Source: Eremothecium cymbalariae DBVPG#7215 (lineage: Eukaryota; Ascomycota; Saccharomycetes; Saccharomycetales; Saccharomycetaceae). Taken from it: 64,000 nucleotides of DNA. A program made the translations under genes and the position numbers. Shown here in pieces: positions 57,410 through 64,000 of this stretch (position 1 is the first letter of the stretch; the number at the start of each line of letters is the position of its first letter). The DNA is taken from contig NC_016450.1 of NCBI RefSeq assembly GCF_000235365.1, positions 682,001-746,000 on the forward strand. Direction: 5' to 3'. A model generated the notes under the pieces. That model worked only from the letters and a program-made list of their open reading frames with translations, searched no databases and was not told the origin of the DNA.

Positions 57410-58747
57410 ATGACTGCTATGTCGAACATTCAGGAGTCGTTGCAGCCGATAGACTTTGACTCCCCAGTCGTTGCAGCCAAGTCTGTCTTGATTCCTCCTG
57501 GTAAGGAATGGAGGGTCAAAGTGCCAGCTGAATCCAAGCTGACAGTTAAAATCCTATATGGTATCGCAGAGCTATTTGGTACGGAACTAACTAATGATAT
57601 CGAATACACATTTAAATGTGCTAATATTGCTATACTCGCTATTGATCATGTAAAATTTGAATGGAAGAGTTCAGACCCGTTGGAGCCATCTTTGTCGTCT
57701 GACACATCGATGCCCTACATCTACAACATGCATTTTGCTTTGGAAAAAATGAGGATATCAAGCTTCGATGGTCCTAGAATACTTATAGTTGGAAAATCTT
57801 CCTCAGGGAAGACTACTCTAGCCAAAACTCTCTGTGCATATGCATTAAAGAGCAAAGCTTATACCCCGATGTACGTCAATCTAAATCCACAGGAAGGTGT
57901 CTTTTCCCCGCCGGGTTGCTTAACTGCCACACCAATCTCAGATATTTTAGAGGTGGAATCCACTACCTGGGGTCAGAGTATGACCAGTGGTGCTACAAGG
58001 CTTCATAATAAGCAACCCATGGTGAAGAATTTTGGGTTGGAAGTGATTGCTGAAAATCGGGAATTGTATATTGAGATTATGGACCAGTTGGCACGGAGTG
58101 TTGATGGGAGACTGAAAAATGATCCTCATGTGAGACGGTCTGGTGTCATTGTTGATACACCACCTATATCTCATTTGGACGAAAGCTTTGTTGAATTGGA
58201 GGCAGCTATCAAAAACTTCAACATCGGTACGTTAGTTGTATGTGCTAGTGACGATTCCTTGGCCATCCAACTAAATCAAAAATTTCAAACTCAGGTACGC
58301 TCCATTGTAAGAATTCCGACCAGCCCAGGAACTGTCGAAATTGATGAGGTAGCTAGAAGGGCGTTTCAAAGAAGTCAAGTTAGTGAGTATTTTTACGGAA
58401 ATTTGGTTACGGTTCTAAGTCCATATACCATCGGAGTCGATCTCATGGATGTGGTAATATGGAAGCCAAAAAGTAAGCTGACTACACCTGGCATTTCCAA
58501 AACCACAAACATGATAGAATTAGATCGTGTTGAGGTTACCGCCAGTAATTTGCAACATGCTCTTGTGGCCATAACATACGCACCAAGAAAGAGTACCCCA
58601 CAAGAAGTCCTGAAAAGTGATATTCTTGGATTAGCGTTGATTACAGAAGTTAACGATAGCAAAAGGAAAATGAGAATATTACTACCAGTTCCTGGCCGGT
58701 TACCTGATAAGGCAATGATTCTGACTGCATATAGATATCTAGAATAA
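57410..58747 (+). CDS. CLP1: CLP1, pre-mRNA cleavage factor IA subunit
   Basis: A 445-residue Clp1 protein of cleavage factor IA, which works with Pcf11 in mRNA 3'-end formation. The P-loop is GKSSSGKTT (128-136), preceded by FDGPRILIV; in yeast Clp1 binds ATP but lacks RNA kinase activity. Conserved blocks include PGCLTATPISDILEVESTTW, TSGATRLHNKQPMVKNFG and IVDTPPISHLDE. It ends LPVPGRLPDKAMILTAYRYLE. Two Mets (57410 and 57419) are possible starts. The length matches the 445 residues of the yeast protein. Confidence 0.96.
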   Translation: MTAMSNIQESLQPIDFDSPVVAAKSVLIPPGKEWRVKVPAESKLTVKILYGIAELFGTELTNDIEYTFKCANIAILAIDHVKFEWKSSDPLEPSLSSDTSMPYIYNMHFALEKMRISSFDGPRILIVGKSSSGKTTLAKTLCAYALKSKAYTPMYVNLNPQEGVFSPPGCLTATPISDILEVESTTWGQSMTSGATRLHNKQPMVKNFGLEVIAENRELYIEIMDQLARSVDGRLKNDPHVRRSGVIVDTPPISHLDESFVELEAAIKNFNIGTLVVCASDDSLAIQLNQKFQTQVRSIVRIPTSPGTVEIDEVARRAFQRSQVSEYFYGNLVTVLSPYTIGVDLMDVVIWKPKSKLTTPGISKTTNMIELDRVEVTASNLQHALVAITYAPRKSTPQEVLKSDILGLALITEVNDSKRKMRILLPVPGRLPDKAMILTAYRYLE

Positions 58748-59068
58748 GACCATTTATAAACTTCATTATGTCTTGGTATATTCGTTTCCTGTAATAATAA
58801 AATAAAATCACTTTGATACGCAAAATTGCTGTTGTACGAACACCAATGGCCAGCCTATAGCGGGCACTAGGTATTGATCCATTTACAACCCTCTTCATGT
58901 TTATGTTCCTTAGGTAATTCATACTGTCCTTGGCCGTTTAAAGCCCTGTGGCTTCCACTATCATCCAATACGTGATTTAGAGACAACTTCCGCCTTGAAT
59001 ATTAAAGTTATTATAATGTAACCTTTGATGCTATCACAAACTTCGTAGTAAGTACCACAAAAATTGTA
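58748..59068. promoter_or_regulatory. intergenic, CLP1 3' end and APC5 promoter
   Basis: A 321-base stretch between two plus-strand genes. No gene or clear motif is seen. Confidence 0.4.
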
Positions 59069-61090
59069 ATGGCTTTGAAGGATTCAAAGTTGTACCAGCA
59101 AATACAGTTAACGAAATGGTATGATCCACATGATGTTTCTGGTCTTTTATTAGTGTTATTCTATGCGTTGGGTACGATTGATATTGACCCTGAAATACTT
59201 CTCCGTGTACTAGATCCCACAGGTATAGGAGCGATCCACAACTATGATAAGAACTTAGATTTACATTTAACTGTTAAATTGCCAACTTTAGAAGCATTGG
59301 TTGAATTTTTACTTGAAGCAGATGAGGAGAATGCTGCTTTAACGCTAGTAACAGCGTTAGATCAAATTCCTAGTATTCATGGATTGATTCAATTGAGTAT
59401 ATTTTTTAAAACAAGAATTGTGATAGATTCTATGAGGGATATACCAGATCCATATTTCAAAAGAGGTATTAGTAAGAAATCAATCTTTTATGTTTTATTG
59501 TCAAAGAAGTTTCGAAGTTTTAACGATGTTTATTTAAGTGGTGATATGAATCAGAAATGGAAGGAAATTAAGAGCTATAGGTCTGAATTTAAAACTTGCG
59601 AAATTTGGGATAAAATTAAGTCCAAACTTCCCGCTAAAATTACCTTTTTAACTAAAGTTTTTAACGAATCTGAAGAAAATGCATTGCCGCTCCCTGTTAT
59701 ACGAGTTCCAGAATCCATACAAGCTGCTGAAGTGTACCCCTGGCTTATAACTACACGTGAGCGATATGAACAGATCGTTAATATGGAATTAACTAAAATT
59801 AACACATATACTCCTCCAGATTTAACTATTCCGGAAGGTTTGGTACGCTATACTAGCTTGCATCAAAAAACTACGTTTCCTAGTGTGCTAATGGTGCAAT
59901 ATACCATTGCCCTCTTGAATAAAAATTACCAGGAGAGCCAGGATTTACTATTTCGAATATTTGATTATGCAGGCTCGAGCTTTGAAACTTCACAGGCGTA
60001 TGATTCCGCGAGCGGGCCGTTATTTAACTCATTTATGCTAAGTCATTTATTTCGCGCTTGTGGTACCCCTCAAGCTGCTGTGAAGAGAATTGAAAATGTG
60101 GTAAAGTTAGTCAGAGAACATGGATCTCTGACTGGGGTTCAACCAATGCTATATTCTTTGTTTACCTTCTTAAAAGATTATCCCCATTTATCTGATAACC
60201 TACAGTCAGCTGTGAGTCAATTAAAGAAGTACTTTGAAAATACCGCCAGGAATTCGCTAAACAGCATCAAATTTCTCTATGCAATTGAGTCACTAATGCA
60301 ATTGAGTCGAGATGCTTATATTCCCCAAGCTTTGGAAAATGCTTACAAAACTCGAATGCTATGTATGCTAGATGATAAAAGTAGACAACATGAGAACGTT
60401 GATCCATTAATAAATACTATAGAGATTTGGGATAAAATTGGGATAAAGGAAATTGCTCCGTGTTATTCGATATACACTACAAGAGCTCGTGATTATTCTG
60501 ATTATCGCGGCACCTATAATGAAGTTTCAAAAGCCTTGAAGGATGGTAATGATGCGCCATTGTATTCCTGCAATACCACTTCTTGGCCATATAATGAGCA
60601 ACAAAAGATCAAAAGATTGAGGATTCAGTATATGAGGCGGATCGGGGAATTGGACGAGGCTATGATGTTAGTAAACCGATATGTTGAAGATACTAGGTCT
60701 AAAATACCCGACAAATATTGGGAATTTAAATTCATGCAAGAAAAAGTATATCTATTGTTTTCTTGTGGAATGGCTGCACGATCTATCATGTTTATTATGG
60801 ATATGATTAATTCTGCTGATAAATGCAAAAACCCATATCAACTCGCACAATGTTTTGTATTGTTATCAACAGCACTAGTTACCTTACGAAAATACGACGT
60901 TGCGATTCAGTTGATGAAGGGCAACATGCATACAGTTTTTCAATTTAACCACAAGGAGTTAGAGAAGAAATTCCTTGGCATCTACATTGAAGCTATGAAA
61001 CACGTTGATCCACCTTCTAAGGGCGCAACGGTAGAACAGCTAGTAACCCTTTGGAATAGGCACTATGATAACAGTCAATCAACTAAATAG
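59069..61090 (+). CDS. APC5: APC5, anaphase-promoting complex subunit
   Basis: A 673-residue protein corresponding to Apc5 (YOR249C, 685 residues), a platform subunit of the APC/C ubiquitin ligase that drives mitotic exit. The N-terminus runs MALKDSKLYQQIQLTKWYDP. The rest is helical with TPR-like repeats, for example GLVRYTSLHQKTTFPSVLMV, NKNYQESQDLLFRIFDYAGS and CFVLLSTALVTLRKYDVAIQ. There is no catalytic motif, as expected. The gene follows CLP1, matching YOR250C-YOR249C. Its last 16 bases overlap the 3' end of MLH3 on the opposite strand. Confidence 0.88.
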   Translation: MALKDSKLYQQIQLTKWYDPHDVSGLLLVLFYALGTIDIDPEILLRVLDPTGIGAIHNYDKNLDLHLTVKLPTLEALVEFLLEADEENAALTLVTALDQIPSIHGLIQLSIFFKTRIVIDSMRDIPDPYFKRGISKKSIFYVLLSKKFRSFNDVYLSGDMNQKWKEIKSYRSEFKTCEIWDKIKSKLPAKITFLTKVFNESEENALPLPVIRVPESIQAAEVYPWLITTRERYEQIVNMELTKINTYTPPDLTIPEGLVRYTSLHQKTTFPSVLMVQYTIALLNKNYQESQDLLFRIFDYAGSSFETSQAYDSASGPLFNSFMLSHLFRACGTPQAAVKRIENVVKLVREHGSLTGVQPMLYSLFTFLKDYPHLSDNLQSAVSQLKKYFENTARNSLNSIKFLYAIESLMQLSRDAYIPQALENAYKTRMLCMLDDKSRQHENVDPLINTIEIWDKIGIKEIAPCYSIYTTRARDYSDYRGTYNEVSKALKDGNDAPLYSCNTTSWPYNEQQKIKRLRIQYMRRIGELDEAMMLVNRYVEDTRSKIPDKYWEFKFMQEKVYLLFSCGMAARSIMFIMDMINSADKCKNPYQLAQCFVLLSTALVTLRKYDVAIQLMKGNMHTVFQFNHKELEKKFLGIYIEAMKHVDPPSKGATVEQLVTLWNRHYDNSQSTK

Positions 61091-63315
61091 TCTTTATTGC
61101 TTAATCCAAAATATGGATTCTCTTCTGCTTGCATTTCGACTATTGGAACTATAGAAGGCCTCCCATGTGCACATTGGAAAGGAATATTGCACTTAGATAA
61201 TTCATTAATAAGCAAAACACACTCCTCATGGGTTAAAGTATCTCCGAACATTACCGCTGACCGACAAGCTTTGCTGTTAAAAATTTCTATAAGAAGTCTG
61301 GGCATAGCATTAATATATTTCCACCATTGAAGGTTGTCTAACATTTCATTTGGCAATACAGTGGACTTCAGAGATGAGGCTCTAATCTTTTTGTGAGATT
61401 TTAGATCATAACCATGCTGTAGAAGAACTTTCTTCAAATATGTAGCACAGTTTTTTGCCCTGGCATCGACAAGCCGGGGTACAAAGGTTATTAACATGAT
61501 GCTTTCACCAGTAGTTTCCTCTATCGTAAAATTAAACCCCCAAAATGAAAATTCGTCCTTATAACTTTTGAAAAGCTCTGCTTCAGTAGATGTCACTGGG
61601 ATTTTAATGCTACAGTTGACGTTTTGGTCTAATGGAAATGGTCCAAGTATGTTGATTAAGTAGTCCCTGATGTACGTTTCCAATTTAATGCGTTCATCTG
61701 CAGCATGTTGATCTAATATGAGTAACAAGGGGTTTTTATTGAATTTTGAAGGTTGCAATTTCAATAAAATAAACTTTTTGTCAACTTGATTTATTACTAT
61801 ACAGTCTTTTAGCTGGGATTTTTTAATCTTAAAGCAGCTAGCATCGTTTTTCTTTAGATAGTCAGAGATGCTTTCATCTTCGATCTCAACTTTCGGTATG
61901 TCAGAATAAGACTGTGTCTTCTTTGCACTAGCTGTAAATACCTTCTCCTTAATTTTTTTTATTATAGAGTATTCTATGCATTCATTGACCTTCTCCACTA
62001 CAGGAACCTCTACCTTTGTCTTCTGCCTCTTTCGTCCCATAATAATACGTCCGATAAACTCCCGTTCACTTAATTTAGCGCTTTTTGTGTTCGTTCCAAG
62101 AACAATGTTTGTAGTGGGTGTTGCAACCAAATATTGTTGGCTGCTAGAGTTGTTTAACAACATGGAACTAAAAGCTTCGGATTTTGTAGCCTTTCCTGGG
62201 CCAGAAGTATCCACACAGTAGCCTTGCAATTTCAAAAAGGACTTCACCACATGTAGTATCAACGGCTGAACTACGCTTGTATGCTCTGAATCTGTAACGA
62301 CTTTTGCAGGGTGCTGCATTAAGTCGCTTACAGAATTGGGACAAGCGCACTTGATTAAAAACACGGGGTAACTGCTGTAAGGTTGTCCAACACTTTTGAC
62401 ATCAGAAATGTAGGCATCGCTAGTACCAAAGTTTGCCGACCTAAAAATCTTGTTTAACATGACGTAAAAGCTTTTGTCTTCGTAACTTTGCTTGTTTATA
62501 TATATAAATTGGTAATCCCGCGTAGGTACAGGAATGACTGAGATAATCCCATCCACTATGAAGTCCTGATATCTAGCTGAGACATATTTGAAGTTTTCAG
62601 GACCACATATGGCACCAAAGGTATTCTGAAATATTGAAGTTAGACTTTTAGACAACTGCACAGTCTTTGAGATGTTTTTAGAACATATAATCGTTTTTCG
62701 TTGCGACCCGTCAATGAATACAACAGACACGTTAAGTACCGGTAAACAAATCAACACTTGTAAAATATACCGCTTAATCTCGTCATACACCTTATACATC
62801 GGTTCCTTCGTGATCATCTTCCTTCGAACAGGCAAATTGTAAAACAGATCAGTCAAAACTACAGTCGTGCCTGTGCTATTCTTTACGGCATACATCAACT
62901 TCTCAGCGTCCTTAGGCCCAACCATTACAGCCCTCGAAGGCAAAGCACGCATCCAAATAGAATTATATTCATGATATCTCGATACAACAGTAACTTTAGA
63001 TATATTGCTCAAAGTAAATATCCCTTCCCCTCGGAAACCAAACGTTCGAATCCCTTCAAGACTCTCCAAATTTCGTAGCTTCGACGTAAAGTTCTTCTGT
63101 CCAACCATATTCAAATCCTCCGGCGATATCCCGTGTCCGTCATCCTTAACAACAACTTTCCACCTACCGACATCCACATACACTTCAACATTAGCACACC
63201 CACTATCGACACTGTTTTGAACCAGCTCCCTAACCGCTGATCCAATCGAAACAATAGATATTTGTGACTGCAGCAACTGCAACACGTCGTCCTGCAATTT
63301 TTCCAGCTTCCCCAT
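61075..63315 (-). CDS. MLH3: MLH3, MutL-family mismatch repair and crossover endonuclease
   Basis: A 746-residue MutL homologue; Mlh1-Mlh3 resolves meiotic double Holliday junctions into crossovers and has a minor role in mismatch repair. The GHKL ATPase has VSIGSAVRELVQNSVDSG, VVKDDGHGISPEDL and TFGFRGEGIFTLSN. The C-terminal endonuclease site DQHAADERIKLE (about 532-543) matches DQHAx2Ex4E, so the metal site looks intact. NSKACRSAVMFGDTLTHEEC and CAHGRPSIVPI follow. The linker between domains is variable. The ATG at 63315 is used; the frame is open upstream only to a GTG. It overlaps APC5 tail to tail by 16 bases. Confidence 0.96.
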   Translation of the reverse strand: MGKLEKLQDDVLQLLQSQISIVSIGSAVRELVQNSVDSGCANVEVYVDVGRWKVVVKDDGHGISPEDLNMVGQKNFTSKLRNLESLEGIRTFGFRGEGIFTLSNISKVTVVSRYHEYNSIWMRALPSRAVMVGPKDAEKLMYAVKNSTGTTVVLTDLFYNLPVRRKMITKEPMYKVYDEIKRYILQVLICLPVLNVSVVFIDGSQRKTIICSKNISKTVQLSKSLTSIFQNTFGAICGPENFKYVSARYQDFIVDGIISVIPVPTRDYQFIYINKQSYEDKSFYVMLNKIFRSANFGTSDAYISDVKSVGQPYSSYPVFLIKCACPNSVSDLMQHPAKVVTDSEHTSVVQPLILHVVKSFLKLQGYCVDTSGPGKATKSEAFSSMLLNNSSSQQYLVATPTTNIVLGTNTKSAKLSEREFIGRIIMGRKRQKTKVEVPVVEKVNECIEYSIIKKIKEKVFTASAKKTQSYSDIPKVEIEDESISDYLKKNDASCFKIKKSQLKDCIVINQVDKKFILLKLQPSKFNKNPLLLILDQHAADERIKLETYIRDYLINILGPFPLDQNVNCSIKIPVTSTEAELFKSYKDEFSFWGFNFTIEETTGESIMLITFVPRLVDARAKNCATYLKKVLLQHGYDLKSHKKIRASSLKSTVLPNEMLDNLQWWKYINAMPRLLIEIFNSKACRSAVMFGDTLTHEECVLLINELSKCNIPFQCAHGRPSIVPIVEMQAEENPYFGLSNKDYLVD

Positions 63316-64000
63316 CACCCGATCTGGCTCAACTATATATCCAAAACTTCGAACTGGTCTCGTAAACCACCAAGTATACCACAGACTAGTATATTGGTCT
63401 CCTGTGTATGTGTATTCGTTCTATATATGTAGAAGATCATGTGATGTTAGCTTCATCGCGCTGTCTGTATTTGGCCGTTACCCTGCTCCTTACTTCGAAG
63501 TGCCTGCAATCGCCAGAACTACACAGTATGCATATACACAATATTATAGATACATTAGTGCTTTGGTAGTAATTATTTAACGTTCTTTATGAATACATCT
63601 TATTTGAAGTCCCACTAGTATAACCCGTATAATGAAAATAACATAGGAACCAAGTAAAGAGTGGGGGAACACCGAATGTCAGTGTCAGAAGCAGAAAAAA
63701 AAAGATATCTAAGTAATCCTTTGAAATGAACCGTGCAACAACGCCCGTCGATAATCAATTGTGATTGTGGTGATTGCTAGAACATTTGCAAATGATCTAT
63801 CTTATAAATCCAGTATTGGTGGTATAGTCGAAAAAGAATTGTCGCTTTTTATTTTATTGGTCATCGAAAGAAGGTATAGAAAACCTGGTGTAATATAAAC
63901 GATGCTGCGCATACAGCTGAATAAAACGGCATTTATTCAGCTTACATAGCTATTTCAATCAGTCTAGTAATGTTGGTTAGTAGAGTTGGAGTAGAACCCA
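63316..64000. other. terminal non-coding region upstream of MLH3
   Basis: No reading frame of interest on either strand in these 685 bases. It includes the MLH3 promoter, an A11-type run near 63694, and a small inverted repeat listed separately. I see no tRNA, snoRNA or LTR here. Confidence 0.5.
63915..63942. repeat. short inverted repeat (11-bp arms, 6-base loop)
   Basis: AGCTGAATAAA (63915-63925) is the exact reverse complement of TTTATTCAGCT (63932-63942), with ACGGCA between them. It lies in non-coding DNA near the right end. It could be a binding site or a hairpin in a transcript from a gene beyond the window; no function can be read. Confidence 0.8.

Noticed and set aside
63976..63982. 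TACTAAC on the minus strand near the right end
   Set aside because: An AG follows at a short distance, but every frame beyond it closes quickly, so no exon can be supported from this window.
1..64000. Mobile elements, CRISPR arrays, prokaryote-like islands or viral sequence
   Set aside because: No transposase, reverse transcriptase, paired LTR, regular repeat-spacer array or foreign-looking gene was seen; all recognised genes are yeast housekeeping genes.

Overview
This is nuclear DNA of a budding yeast of the family Saccharomycetaceae. It is AT-rich, almost intronless and densely packed, and nearly every gene is recognisable as the counterpart of a named Saccharomyces cerevisiae gene. Gene identities come from my reading of the proteins and from remembered S. 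cerevisiae gene order; no database was searched. The window holds about 35 protein genes, no rRNA or tRNA that I can support, and no transposon, LTR or CRISPR array.

The gene order is that of a yeast that did not pass through (or does not show) the Saccharomyces whole-genome duplication. From about 12.5 to 63.3 kb, genes found today on S. cerevisiae chromosome XV (YOR270C down to YOR249C) interleave with genes of chromosome XVI (YPL164-YPL176). Single genes stand where S. cerevisiae keeps pairs (VPH1/STV1, TRE1/TRE2, RTR1/RTR2). An Eremothecium, Kluyveromyces or Lachancea type of yeast fits; the low GC argues against E. gossypii. I cannot name the species.

Layout. 0-6 kb: end of IME4 (mRNA m6A methyltransferase), RRG1, RTR1/2 (RNA polymerase II CTD phosphatase), EMP65, and a UBR-box/PHD protein of the UBR7/Mlo2 family that I do not know from S. 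cerevisiae. 6.5-12.2 kb: a chromosome II block, MCM2, NCL1, RRN10. At the join to the next block, between divergent RRN10 and VPH1, lies a perfect 51-bp inverted repeat carrying two CACGTG sites. 12.5-25 kb: VPH1, PAC1, HRK1, PNT1, RBL2, DSE3, GPN2. 25-37.9 kb: RPN8, COX10, GCD1, RPT4, MRPL40, CDC31, NIP100, SPT14 (one 66-nt intron). 38-47 kb: a TRE1/2 gene, DAP1, an unrecognised basic protein in the OSW1 position, MEX67, SEC63. 47-63.3 kb: NAT5, MRX4, TMA16, REV3, ATG29, SET6, TUM1, CLP1, APC5, MLH3. The last 0.7 kb has no gene.

Functionally these are housekeeping genes: DNA replication and repair (MCM2, REV3, MLH3), RNA work (IME4, NCL1, RRN10, MEX67, CLP1, GCD1), proteasome and cell cycle (RPN8, RPT4, APC5), mitochondria (COX10, MRPL40, PNT1, MRX4) and membranes (VPH1, SEC63, SPT14, EMP65, TRE, DAP1). 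Some promoters carry expected motifs: Rpn4-type boxes before RPN8 and RPT4, an Mcm1 site before MCM2, and PAC/RRPE before NCL1. Two genes, GCD1 and NIP100, are each broken by a one-base shortfall at an A-run, which looks like assembly error but could be real frameshifting. I found no clear undescribed system; the best leads are the palindrome, the two frameshifts and the UBR7-like gene.
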